A stretch of DNA of 6,665 nucleotides from an uncultured Bacillaceae bacterium. GTDB lineage: Bacteria; Bacillota; Bacilli; Bacillales; Amphibacillaceae. The stretch is taken from contig CALZEK010000079.1 in assembly GCA_945639745.1 (NCBI GenBank), positions 1 through 6,665 of the forward strand, in the 5' to 3' direction. A program made the translations under genes and the position numbers. Of the stretch, positions 1 to 6,189 are shown piece by piece (position 1 is the first letter of the stretch; each line of letters opens with the position of its first letter). The notes beneath the pieces were generated by a model. It was not told the DNA's origin. It worked only from the letters and a program-made list of their open reading frames with translations, and did no database searches.

Positions 1-1
1 A

Positions 2-151
2 AGCCCGGCATCTGATTCAACACTTGGTCCAACAGCGGGTCTTAATTACGATGGAAAGCACCACCATATTTGGGATACATGTGTACCTACGTTTTTACAC
101 TATAATATACCATTATTTATTATTGGAGTTATTGCAGCAATAATACTTTAA
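2..151 (+). CDS. C-terminal fragment of a Na+/H+ antiporter family (YuiF/NhaC-like) membrane protein
   Basis: An open frame enters from the left edge and stops with TAA at 149-151, giving the last 49 residues. It begins with [14 protein letters not shown], continues with a His/Asp-containing segment (DGKHHHIWD) and the conserved-looking stretch [11 protein letters not shown], and ends in a hydrophobic helix ([11 protein letters not shown]) at the extreme C-terminus. From memory of the family, this [11 protein letters not shown]... plus HYNIPL ending is typical of the YuiF/Na+-H+ antiporter superfamily (the Na_H_antiporter Pfam type), inner-membrane cation or amino-acid exchangers. The fragment is too short to decide the substrate. 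The frame is clearly coding because it runs straight into a good intrinsic terminator. The start, promoter and operon lie outside the window. I am confident that this is a protein end and moderately confident of the family. Confidence 0.6.
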   Translation, partial: SPASDSTLGPTAGLNYDGKHHHIWDTCVPTFLHYNIPLFIIGVIAAIIL

Positions 152-153
152 GA

Positions 154-193
154 AAAACCGCTTATTTTAACTAATAAGCGGTTTTATTTTTTT
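154..193. terminator. Bidirectional intrinsic terminator between convergent genes
   Basis: Perfect 13-bp arms, 154-166 and 173-185 (AAAACCGCTTATT / AATAAGCGGTTTT), enclose a 6-nt loop. On the + strand the right arm runs into TTTTATTTTTTT (182-193), so it should end the antiporter transcript. The right arm overlaps the last codons and the TAG stop of the minus-strand transporter. In that direction the hairpin is followed by a shorter TTTTTC run, so it is likely to work both ways. Confidence 0.9.
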
Positions 194-1016
194 GCTGTTT
201 ATCTTTGCTTTCTTGTGGTTGCCAATTAGCAAAGAAAATGCCAAGAAGAATAAATCCACCACCTAAAATAACATACCAATGAATCGGCTCATCTAAAAGA
301 AGTGCACCAGAGAGAACACCAAAAAAAGGTGCGAGAAATAGAAAAGCACTTGTTTTACCAGGATCTCCAGTTTGAATTAAATAAAACCAAATGGTAAATT
401 GCACAATAGAAGCCATAATAACAAGCCACAAAAGAATGGAAATAGACTTAAAATTAACTATAAAAAAAGCGTCTTCCAAGAAAAAACTTCCGAAAAATAA
501 TAATCCACCGCCAAATAACATTTGATAGGCAGTTAACACCCAAATATCAATTTCCCTTCCCCATTTTTTAATTAACAAAGTTCCAATCGCCCAAGAAAGA
601 GCAGCACCAAAACCGAGAATTGTCCCTGGTTTTATTGATAAATGAGCACCAAACGTAATAAAAACACCGATAAAACCTATAATAACGCCAAACCATTGTA
701 ATTTTCGGTAATGATGTTTTAAAAATAAGGTTCCAAAAATAACAACAAGCAGCGGATTTATAAATGTTAAAATAGAAGATTCGCCAGCTGTAATGGTTTT
801 TAAACTTACAAAAATACAACCCATGACTCCGGCTGTTTGAATAGCGCCTATCACAAAAATTTTTATCCATGATTTTAGATCTTTTGGGTGTGGTCTACTT
901 AAAAAGTAAACAATGACCCCCATTATAGTACCTGCAATCATAAATCTTATAGCAACAAGCATAATTGGCGAGGCATAGTCTAGGCCAATTTTTCCAATTG
1001 CAAAGGAAGAACCCAT
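171..1016 (-). CDS. EamA/DMT-family transporter, possibly with a disturbed 5' end
   Basis: A 281-aa polytopic protein reads from the ATG at 1016-1014 to TAG at 173-171. It has about nine or ten hydrophobic segments in two EamA-like halves, a GESSILTFINPLLVVIFG segment in the first half, FLFLAPFFGVLSGALLLDEP in the second, and a short charged C-terminal tail. This is the layout of drug/metabolite transporter proteins, inner-membrane exporters of amino acids or other metabolites; the substrate cannot be told. Family members are usually about 290-305 aa and begin with a full first helix. Here the first helix is cut: the open frame continues upstream through INKFLYIFLVILTTLL before MGSSFAIG, but with no ATG, GTG or TTG codon. 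A strong SD (AGGAGG) sits at 1079-1074, next to an ATG (1069-1067) in the wrong frame. The real start may be a non-standard ATA at 1064, or a small indel may have broken the gene. Confidence 0.85.
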   Translation of the reverse strand: MGSSFAIGKIGLDYASPIMLVAIRFMIAGTIMGVIVYFLSRPHPKDLKSWIKIFVIGAIQTAGVMGCIFVSLKTITAGESSILTFINPLLVVIFGTLFLKHHYRKLQWFGVIIGFIGVFITFGAHLSIKPGTILGFGAALSWAIGTLLIKKWGREIDIWVLTAYQMLFGGGLLFFGSFFLEDAFFIVNFKSISILLWLVIMASIVQFTIWFYLIQTGDPGKTSAFLFLAPFFGVLSGALLLDEPIHWYVILGGGFILLGIFFANWQPQESKDKQQKNKTAY

Positions 1017-1060
1017 AAGTAATGTCGTTAAGATAACTAAAAATATATAAAGGAATTTAT

Positions 1061-1080
1061 TTATCTCATTTCTCCTCCTA
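1061..1080 (-). promoter_or_regulatory. Shine-Dalgarno plus out-of-frame ATG upstream of the EamA gene
   Basis: Read on the minus strand, TAGGAGGAGA (1080-1071) is a near-perfect SD. The ATG 4-5 nt further on (1069-1067) is followed by AGA and TAA, so it encodes only Met-Arg. The transporter frame is the other one (AAT GAG ATA AAT AAA TTC...), in which the only start-like codon at good spacing is ATA at 1064-1062. One missing base near 1065 would restore an M-x-INKFLYIF... start. Either this is a frameshift or sequencing error, or initiation is unusual. Confidence 0.6.
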
Positions 1081-1298
1081 GCCTAAATAAATAATCCGCT
1101 GCATAAGAATTATTAATACTATATCAAATAGATTTAAACAAAGATATGACCAAAAATTAAATGGAATAACCTAATTGTCATATGTCTAGGTGTAATTCGT
1201 TGAAAGAGCGTATCTTTGAAGTTATTATTAATAATGTTGGATAGAAAAAAGATAATTAAATTTTGATTGTTTCATTAATAGATTGTCACACTTTACCA
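1081..1298. other. Divergent intergenic region without a recognisable gene
   Basis: This AT-rich stretch between the minus-strand EamA gene and plus-strand ctaB carries no open frame with an RBS and no RNA gene that I can recognise. The one symmetric element is the AT-only palindrome ATTATTAATAAT at 1224-1235, which is unremarkable in such sequence. A promoter for the EamA gene must lie here, but I find no convincing -35/-10 pair on the minus strand. A TTGTTT followed 17 nt later by TATTAA is the best weak candidate. Confidence 0.6.
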
Positions 1299-1307
1299 TG
1301 ATACAAT
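1299..1307 (+). promoter_or_regulatory. Extended -10 promoter for ctaB-purC
   Basis: TGATACAAT fits the extended -10 consensus TGnTATAAT with one mismatch, about 45 nt before the ctaB TTG start. A TTGTCA lies at 1283-1288, but the 13-nt spacing is too short for a normal -35, which fits an extended -10 type promoter. Confidence 0.5.
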
Positions 1308-1353
1308 GTATGATGGTTATTAAAGAGATATATAGAAAGAGAAGTGGTTTAAG

Positions 1354-2250
1354 TTGGACCTAAATAAACAAAGCATGTCATATGAAGAATTTTTTTCGGA
1401 CTTGAAATTACTTGTTAAAGGTAAAGTTTTATTAGCCAATGTATCTCCTGTCATATTAGGTTATTGGTTAGCATTATATTTCACTGGTGCCGATTTGATT
1501 ATGCGCTGGGAAGAACTAGTGATTGTAACGATAGGAAGCTTATTTGTTATAGCAGGTGCATTAATATTAAACAATTGGTATGAGGTTGATTTAGATACTG
1601 AAATGATGCGTACTCAAGCTAGACCTACAGTTACCGGGAGTTTTCCATTAAAGATGGTTTTCTGGTTAGGCATTGGATTATCTATTCTTGGTATGATAAT
1701 CATAGCAATGACAACATTAGAAGCCGCAATCTACGCTTTATTGGGATGGTTTACTTATGTCGTCTTATATACATTTTGGTCAAAAAGGAAATATACATTA
1801 AATACTGTCATTGGAAGTATTTCAGGAGCATTTACTCCCTTAATTGGTTGGGCAACACTCACACCAGCTAATCACATTGTACCGATTACTTTATTTATGA
1901 TTTTATTCTTATGGCAAATACCACATACATTTGCAATTGCTATGAGACGCCATGATGAATATAAAGCTGCTGGAGTACCAATGCTACCAGTTGTTTATGG
2001 TGCTGAAATGACTAAACGTCAATCATTAATTTATATTTTATTATTATTTCCTTTGCCTTTTTTCTTAGGCGAGTTAGGAACATCGTTTTTAATTATAGCA
2101 ACGATCATGAACCTTATTTGGATTGTAATCTCTATTAAAGGTTTCTTTATGAAAGATAATATGAAATGGGCTAATCAAATGTTTTATTATTCATTGACTT
2201 ATTTAACCGTTGTTTTTGGTGGAATGATAATTGTAACATTGTGGTCATAA
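1354..2250 (+). CDS. ctaB: Protoheme IX farnesyltransferase (heme O synthase)
   Basis: This 298-aa integral membrane UbiA-superfamily prenyltransferase (family length about 300) transfers a farnesyl group to heme B to give heme O, the precursor or cofactor for heme-copper terminal oxidases. Visible hallmarks: the first polyprenyl-diphosphate motif at residues 73-91 (N73-N74...E77...D79...D81, then RTQARPTVTG), the loop SKRKYTLNTVIGS followed by PLIGWATL, and the second motif WQIPHTFAIAMRRHDEYKAAGVPMLPVV. About nine transmembrane helices surround these loops. The first motif carries Glu77 where most CtaB proteins have Asp. The start is TTG at 1354, preceded by a purine-rich AGAGAAGTGG; no better ATG exists before the conserved region. 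purC follows 16 bp downstream, so the two are probably co-transcribed. No ctaA or oxidase genes adjoin it here. Alternative UbiA members (MenA, UbiA) fit the motifs less well. Confidence 0.9.
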   Translation: MDLNKQSMSYEEFFSDLKLLVKGKVLLANVSPVILGYWLALYFTGADLIMRWEELVIVTIGSLFVIAGALILNNWYEVDLDTEMMRTQARPTVTGSFPLKMVFWLGIGLSILGMIIIAMTTLEAAIYALLGWFTYVVLYTFWSKRKYTLNTVIGSISGAFTPLIGWATLTPANHIVPITLFMILFLWQIPHTFAIAMRRHDEYKAAGVPMLPVVYGAEMTKRQSLIYILLLFPLPFFLGELGTSFLIIATIMNLIWIVISIKGFFMKDNMKWANQMFYYSLTYLTVVFGGMIIVTLWS

Positions 2251-2266
2251 ATATGGAGGAATTAAT

Positions 2267-2947
2267 ATGAAACTTGTATACACAGGGAAAACTAAAGATG
2301 TTTATCGTTTAGAAGATGGGACTATCCTATTAAAATTTAAAGATGATGTAACAGGAGCAGATGGAGTGTTTGATCCGGGTGCTAACACAGTAGGTTTGAC
2401 ATTAGCAGGTGCTGGTAAATCAGGATTAAAAGTGTCACAGTATTTCTTTGAAAAATTAGCAGAAAAAAATATACCAACTCATTATCTTGACGCAAATATA
2501 GAAGAACGCACAATGCATGTCAAAGATGCTGAAATGTTTGGTGAAGGATTAGAAGTTATTTGTCGCTATAAAGCAGTTGGTAGTTTTTACCGGAGATATG
2601 GTAAGTATTGTGAAGAAGGGCAGGAATTACCTGAGTTTATAGAAATTACCCTTAAAGATGATGAAAGAAATGATCCACCAATCTCAAAAGAAGGGCTTAC
2701 CATGCTAAATATTTTAAAAGCGAAAGAATATGATCGGATTAAAGAACTAACAAAAGAAATTTCAAACCTTGTAAAATCCGTCTTGAATGAAAAAAACCTA
2801 AAATTATATGACATTAAATTAGAATTTGGAAAAGATTCACAAGGAAACATTATGCTTATAGATGAAATATCGGGAGGAAATATGCGCGTTTATAAAGAAA
2901 ATGAATATATTGAACCATTAAAGCTAGAACCCCTCCTATTTGAATAA
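2267..2947 (+). CDS. purC: SAICAR synthetase family protein (PurC), divergent type
   Basis: A 226-aa soluble protein. The family joins aspartate to CAIR using ATP (EC 6.3.2.6) in de novo purine synthesis. Visible features: the N-terminal nucleotide-binding start LVYTGKTKDVY (3-13), KFKDDVTGADG (23-33), the first signature-like region LEVICRYKAVGS (95-106), the second signature LYDIKLEFG (180-188) and DEISGGNMR (199-207). The common bacterial form has A/T-G-S at the end of the first region and DEISPDT-R at the last one; here they are VGS and DEISGGNMR. The length is a little under the usual ~235-240 aa. The ATG at 2267 has an excellent GGAGG (2255-2259). The gene lies alone behind ctaB rather than inside a purEKCSQLFMNHD operon, so it may be a second copy or a specialised paralogue. 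Family membership is secure; the exact substrate is less so. Confidence 0.85.
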   Translation: MKLVYTGKTKDVYRLEDGTILLKFKDDVTGADGVFDPGANTVGLTLAGAGKSGLKVSQYFFEKLAEKNIPTHYLDANIEERTMHVKDAEMFGEGLEVICRYKAVGSFYRRYGKYCEEGQELPEFIEITLKDDERNDPPISKEGLTMLNILKAKEYDRIKELTKEISNLVKSVLNEKNLKLYDIKLEFGKDSQGNIMLIDEISGGNMRVYKENEYIEPLKLEPLLFE

Positions 2948-2948
2948 G

Positions 2949-2962
2949 AGAAAACGTTTGCA
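2949..2962 (+). promoter_or_regulatory. cre-like CcpA operator candidate
   Basis: AGAAAACGTTTGCA matches the catabolite-responsive element consensus (WTGNAARCGYTWWNCA type) around the central CG with few mismatches. It begins right at the purC stop codon, about 140 bp upstream of the likely promoter of the CoA-transferase gene. Carbon catabolite control of an acetate/succinate CoA-transferase would make sense. Its distance from the promoter leaves the direction of action open. Confidence 0.45.
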
Positions 2963-3003
2963 TTTTTTAAGCAATCAATGCATAATTAAATCTAGCATGT
3001 AAT

Positions 3004-3037
3004 TTTTTACGTGGATAAGTAACTTAAAGCGTAAAAA
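3004..3037. repeat. 8-bp inverted repeat in the gap before the CoA-transferase
   Basis: TTTTTACG (3004-3011) and CGTAAAAA (3030-3037) are perfect complements around an 18-nt loop, which itself holds a small AAG-taa-CTT pairing. No T-tract follows the right arm, so it is not an ordinary terminator for ctaB-purC. It may be a weak RNA hairpin in readthrough transcripts or a protein-binding site. Confidence 0.4.
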
Positions 3038-3050
3038 TGTTCATTGAACA
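3038..3050. promoter_or_regulatory. Perfect 13-bp palindrome, candidate operator
   Basis: TGTTCATTGAACA has perfect 6-bp arms around a single central T. It abuts the preceding inverted repeat and lies about 35 bp upstream of the presumed -35 of the CoA-transferase promoter. The size and symmetry suit a dimeric helix-turn-helix regulator; the regulator is unknown. Confidence 0.4.
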
Positions 3051-3084
3051 GTCTATCTCATCTTTTCATCCAAAATATTAAGAA

Positions 3085-3113
3085 TTGTTAGATTTATCTT
3101 GGTATTATAAAAT
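3085..3113 (+). promoter_or_regulatory. Probable sigma-A promoter of the CoA-transferase gene
   Basis: TTGTTA (3085-3090) and TAAAAT (3108-3113) are separated by 17 nt, ending about 42 nt before the ATG at 3156. TATAAA at 3106 is an overlapping alternative -10. Confidence 0.45.
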
Positions 3114-3155
3114 GAGATTAAATTATTTCCAAAAAAATTCAGAGGTGATTATAAA

Positions 3156-4658
3156 ATGGAAAATAAATTAAACGAAAAAATTAGAAATAAGGATTTTCTA
3201 GACAAGGTAGTTTCAGCAGAAGAAGCAGCATCATGGATTAAAGATGACATGACAATAGGTATGAGTGGTTTCACATTATTTGGTGAACCTAAAGTATTCC
3301 CACAAGCATTAGCTAATCGTGGAAAGGAAGAAAACTTTAAAGTAAATCTATTTACAGGTGCATCAATGGGGCCTGCAGCTGACCAGTCGATGGCAGAAGC
3401 GGACATTATTAAATTACGTTTCCCTTATCAAGGAAATCCAGTACTTCGTAAGAAAATTAACGCAGGTGAAGCAGGTTATATTGACCAACACTTATCACAT
3501 AACGCAGAGTCAATTAGACAAGGTGTTTTAGGTAAAATTGACTATGCTGTCATTGAAGCAGCAGCAATTACAGAAGACGGATTAATTATTCCGACAGGTT
3601 CAGTAGGTAACTCACCTGTATTTATTCAAGAAGCAGATAACGTCATTATCGAACTTAATTTAACTGCACCTAAAGAATATGAAGGATTACATGATATTTA
3701 TATTCCAGAAGTACAAGGTGAAAAGCGCGAAGCTATTCCAGTTTACAATATGGAAGATCGTATTGGCGAAATTGGAATTAAGGTTGATCCAGCAAAAGTT
3801 CGTGGAATTGTACTTTCTGAAGAACCAGATATTCCATCACCTTTATTTGATCCAAATGAAGAGACACAACAAATTGCTGATAATTTACTAGGGTTCTTTG
3901 ATAAAGAAGTAGCAGAAGGACGTCTAACTAAAGAATTAGCACCACTACAATCAGGAGTTGGATCAGTTGCTAACGCTGTATTAAGTGGAATGAAAGATTC
4001 ACAATTTAAAGATATTGTTGTAGCATCAGAAGTATTACAAGATGGTATTTTTGATTTAATTGATGCAGGTGTTGTTAAATTTGCGGCAGGAACTGCTTTT
4101 TCATTATCGAAAAAACGTGTAGATTCTCTAGCTGAAGACTTAACAAAATATCAGGATAAAATTGTCTTTAGACCACAAGAAATTTCAAACCATCCGGAAG
4201 TTATTCGCCGTTTAGGTATTATTTCATTTAACACTGCTTTAGAAGTTGATATTTACGGTAACGTTAACTCAACTCATGTAAGTGGTACACGTATTATGAA
4301 TGGTATTGGTGGTTCAGGTGACTTTGCTCGTAACGCGCGTATTGCAATCTTTGTTACACAATCAACAGCTAAAGATGGTAAGATTTCAACAATTGTTCCA
4401 TTTGTTACGCATGTTGATCATACGAACCATGATGTTGATGTTATTGTTACAGAACAAGGTGTTGCAGACCTTCGTGGTTTAACACCAGTACAAGCTGCAG
4501 AGAAAATAATTAATAACTGTATGCATCCTGACTTTAAAGATCAAGCATTAGATTACTTCGAAAAGGCTAAAGCATTAGGTGGTCAAACACCTCATGTATT
4601 ATCAGAAGCATTCTCATGGCACGAAGCTTTAGCTGAAAATGGTACGATGAAAAAATAA
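3156..4658 (+). CDS. Succinyl-CoA:acetate CoA-transferase (acetyl-CoA hydrolase/transferase family)
   Basis: This 500-aa cytoplasmic class I CoA-transferase matches the usual ~500 aa of the Cat1/AarC/ScpC family. It moves CoA between succinyl-CoA and acetate (or acetyl-CoA and succinate), linking acetate handling to the TCA cycle or to propionate/succinate metabolism. Visible features: an N-terminal substrate-domain loop TGASMGP (67-73), the catalytic glutamate motif SEVLQDG with Glu292 that in the family forms the enzyme-CoA thioester, and the glycine-rich GIGGSGDF (383-390) that closes over the active site. The late TEQGVADLRGLTP segment is also typical. The RBS AGAGGTGAT (3141-3149) fits the ATG at 3156. 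Codon use is even and suggests good expression. It stands alone, with a promoter and candidate cre and palindrome operators upstream and a strong terminator behind. Simple acetyl-CoA hydrolase activity is the main alternative. Confidence 0.92.
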   Translation: MENKLNEKIRNKDFLDKVVSAEEAASWIKDDMTIGMSGFTLFGEPKVFPQALANRGKEENFKVNLFTGASMGPAADQSMAEADIIKLRFPYQGNPVLRKKINAGEAGYIDQHLSHNAESIRQGVLGKIDYAVIEAAAITEDGLIIPTGSVGNSPVFIQEADNVIIELNLTAPKEYEGLHDIYIPEVQGEKREAIPVYNMEDRIGEIGIKVDPAKVRGIVLSEEPDIPSPLFDPNEETQQIADNLLGFFDKEVAEGRLTKELAPLQSGVGSVANAVLSGMKDSQFKDIVVASEVLQDGIFDLIDAGVVKFAAGTAFSLSKKRVDSLAEDLTKYQDKIVFRPQEISNHPEVIRRLGIISFNTALEVDIYGNVNSTHVSGTRIMNGIGGSGDFARNARIAIFVTQSTAKDGKISTIVPFVTHVDHTNHDVDVIVTEQGVADLRGLTPVQAAEKIINNCMHPDFKDQALDYFEKAKALGGQTPHVLSEAFSWHEALAENGTMKK

Positions 4659-4678
4659 AAATGAATAATAAAGAATTT

Positions 4679-4717
4679 AAAGCAGCCAATTCACTCAAAT
4701 GAATTGGCTGCTTTTTT
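4679..4717. terminator. Strong bidirectional intrinsic terminator
   Basis: Perfect 15-bp arms at 4679-4693 and 4700-4714 (core AAAGCAGCCAATTCA) enclose a 6-nt loop, and the T-run 4712-4717 follows on the + strand. The mirror T-rich side (GCTTTAAATTC) serves the minus strand. It closes both the CoA-transferase gene and the convergent asparaginase gene, whose stop codon begins within the T-run. Confidence 0.92.
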
Positions 4718-5705
4718 AGTGTGAATAAAATATTGTTTGAATTTTTCTAGGGTTTTGATATTTAAGGAGTGAAACCATTAATAAAATCCGAGCTTTTTGA
4801 GGGGATAAATTATCGCTTGAAATAAAGTGTGTAGATTTAAAATTATTAGTTTCAGTAACGCGACCATTACCAACATGGCTACTCCTAACAACAAAAATAC
4901 CGGAATTTACGGCATTAATCAATGCTGCTTTTTCATCTGGACTCATTAACCCAGCACCAGTACCAGCTATAACGATCCCGTGATAATTGTTTGATTCAAC
5001 AATATAATTAATTAAATCGCCTTTAGCACCAGCATGTGAATAAATTATTGCGACATTAGGTAGTTCAGTGATATTTAAATTAGAAAAATCACTCTTCATT
5101 GTATGTTGTCTAAGGGGTTTAAGATAGTATTGTATTGTATTATCTGGCTCGACTGTCCCTAAAAATCCGAATTCAGATGAGTTAAAAGCTTGGACTTGAT
5201 AAGTATGAGACTTAGTCACTTCTCTTGCACAGTAAATTTCGTTATTTAAACTAACTAAGACACCTAGATCTTTTGAGAGGTCACTACTAGCAACTTTAAT
5301 TGCTTGAATTAAATTTAAATGTGCATCAGATGATAAGGCAGTATATGGACGTTGTGCTCCAACTAAAACCACAGGTAAATTACTTGGTAGCGTTAAATGA
5401 AGAAAATAAGCTGTTTCTTCTAAGGTACTCGTGCCATGGGTAATAACGATGCCATCATAATTTTGTTTATTTAAAAAATATACAATTAAAGATCGTAATT
5501 TTAACCAGTGTGTTTGATTTAGTTCAGTACTACTCACATTTGTAAATGAAAAGAAATCAACTTCAGCGATTTCACGGATTTCTGGAAGATCATCAAGGAA
5601 AACATTACCATTATAGATTCCACTCGTATAATCTTGTCTATCTAACCTATTTAATCCTTCAGCAGAAATGGTACCACCCATTTCAATTATTTTAATTTTT
5701 TTCAA
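4716..5705 (-). CDS. L-asparaginase family protein with an altered HGTDT motif
   Basis: A 329-aa protein without a signal peptide, so cytoplasmic, of the AnsA/AnsB fold, which hydrolyses asparagine to aspartate and ammonia. Visible: the N-terminal nucleophile loop MGGTIS with Thr12; the second signature GIVITHGTSTLEETAYFL (85-102) with Thr92; LVGAQRPYTALSSDAHLN (114-131); and Lys165 in REVTKSHTYQVQAF, equivalent to the catalytic-relay lysine. The Asp that normally follows Thr in HGTDT, which holds the substrate amino group in E. coli enzymes, is Ser93. It may be a variant asparaginase or have another amide substrate. Translation starts at TTG (5705-5703), with AAGGAG 8 nt before it on the minus strand. 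It converges on the CoA-transferase gene and diverges from argC, with a 245-bp gap shared with the argC promoter. Confidence 0.85.
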   Translation of the reverse strand: MKKIKIIEMGGTISAEGLNRLDRQDYTSGIYNGNVFLDDLPEIREIAEVDFFSFTNVSSTELNQTHWLKLRSLIVYFLNKQNYDGIVITHGTSTLEETAYFLHLTLPSNLPVVLVGAQRPYTALSSDAHLNLIQAIKVASSDLSKDLGVLVSLNNEIYCAREVTKSHTYQVQAFNSSEFGFLGTVEPDNTIQYYLKPLRQHTMKSDFSNLNITELPNVAIIYSHAGAKGDLINYIVESNNYHGIVIAGTGAGLMSPDEKAALINAVNSGIFVVRSSHVGNGRVTETNNFKSTHFISSDNLSPQKARILLMVSLLKYQNPRKIQTIFYSH

Positions 5706-5781
5706 AAAATCAGCTCCTTATATTAAATGAGTCTCTTCTAGATTAAATAAATAAAAACAAAAAACAAGAGAATTAAAAGAA

Positions 5782-5816
5782 TACATAATTATGCGTATTT
5801 AATGCATAAAAATACA
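5782..5816 (+). promoter_or_regulatory. Candidate ArgR-box cluster
   Basis: TGCATAAAAATACA (5803-5816) differs at two positions from the ARG-box core TGAATWWWWATTCA. TACATAATTATGCG (5782-5795), a weaker copy, lies 7 nt before it. Together they also form TGC/GCA half-sites facing each other. They lie between the divergent asparaginase and argC, about 80 bp upstream of the argC promoter. Arginine repression of argC through such boxes is known in Bacilli; the match here is only suggestive. Confidence 0.3.
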
Positions 5817-5893
5817 GAAAGTGTTAAAGTTTTTATAAGAAGCTTATTATCTAAAGAAGATTCTAAAAAAATAAATAACTTATAAATATACTG

Positions 5894-5921
5894 TTGACTT
5901 TATAATTATACATACTATAAT
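5894..5921 (+). promoter_or_regulatory. argC: argC promoter with an ARG-box-like spacer
   Basis: TTGACT (5894-5899) and TATAAT (5916-5921) have a 16-nt spacer and lie 29 nt before the ATG. The spacer is occupied by TTTATAATTATACA (5899-5912), an ARG-box-like palindrome with three mismatches to TGAATWWWWATTCA. ArgR bound there would block RNA polymerase directly. The promoter is strong; the operator is a guess. Confidence 0.75.
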
Positions 5922-5950
5922 AGAGTAATACGAAAAGGAGCGGAGTTATT

Positions 5951-6151
5951 ATGAAAGCAGCAATTATTGGAGTAACAGGATATGGTGGAGCAGAGTTAAT
6001 CCGTATTTTGCAGAGGCATCCTTATGTGTCTATACATTCAGTTCATGCAACTAATTTAATTGGTGAATCATTAAAAAATTATTATCGACATATGCAAAGA
6101 TTTTTTTTAATGAGTATTGAAGATTTTATTTTTGTTATAATATTTATGTAA
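5951..6151 (+). pseudogene. argC: Truncated argC, N-acetyl-gamma-glutamyl-phosphate reductase N-terminus
   Basis: The frame starts MKAAIIGVTGYGGAELIRIL, the NADP-binding Rossmann start (GxTGYGG) of ArgC, the third enzyme of arginine synthesis. Similarity carries on through HPYVSIHSVHATNLIGESLKNYY-HMQ. Around residue 50-58 (near 6100-6125) it fades into low-complexity sequence and stops at 6149-6151 after 66 aa, against about 345 aa for a full enzyme. The catalytic cysteine region and the whole C-terminal domain are absent from the window. RBS AAGGAG (5935-5940) and promoter are intact, so the 5' end looks native while the rest has been replaced. The break is followed immediately by a new promoter and the structured RNA/tRNA region, which suggests insertion of an element or a rearrangement. 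The missing part could lie beyond the window end. Confidence 0.8.
6133..6141 (+). promoter_or_regulatory. Extended -10 promoter driving the RNA/tRNA region
   Basis: TGTTATAAT is a perfect extended -10 (TGnTATAAT). TTGAAG at 6117-6122 is too close (13 nt) to be a normal -35. Transcription would start near 6148, exactly where the left strand of a 13-bp long-range helix begins. This makes it the likely promoter for the structured RNA and tRNA genes downstream. Confidence 0.6.
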
Positions 6152-6189
6152 GGTAAAGAAAAGATGATGAAAGCGAAGGGCTTATAGTC

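Noticed and set aside
568..870. Minus-strand 100-aa open frame rich in Cys, Phe and Tyr
   Set aside because: It is the out-of-frame shadow of the EamA transporter gene, with no RBS and an unnatural composition.
1224..1235. ATTATTAATAAT palindrome as an operator
   Set aside because: AT-only palindromes of this length are expected by chance in this AT-rich intergenic DNA, and nothing else supports it.
2587..2850. Minus-strand 87-aa open frame within purC
   Set aside because: It is antisense to a clearly conserved gene and has a biased Ser/Phe composition, so a shadow frame.
2957..2990. Terminator after purC (TGCATT/AATGCA pairing)
   Set aside because: The stem is only 6 bp with a large loop and no T-tract after the right arm, so not an intrinsic terminator.
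3149..3406. Minus-strand 85-aa open frame at the start of the CoA-transferase gene
   Set aside because: It is antisense to the conserved N-terminus and has no own promoter or RBS; low-AT stretches of highly used codons often create such frames.
3679..3891. Plus-strand 70-aa open frame inside the CoA-transferase gene
   Set aside because: It is in another frame of a well-conserved gene with Lys/Leu/Phe/Ile-skewed composition.
4300..4482. Plus-strand 60-aa open frame inside the CoA-transferase gene
   Set aside because: Its Leu/Val/Gln-skewed composition arises from reading the conserved GIGGSGDF region and beyond out of frame.
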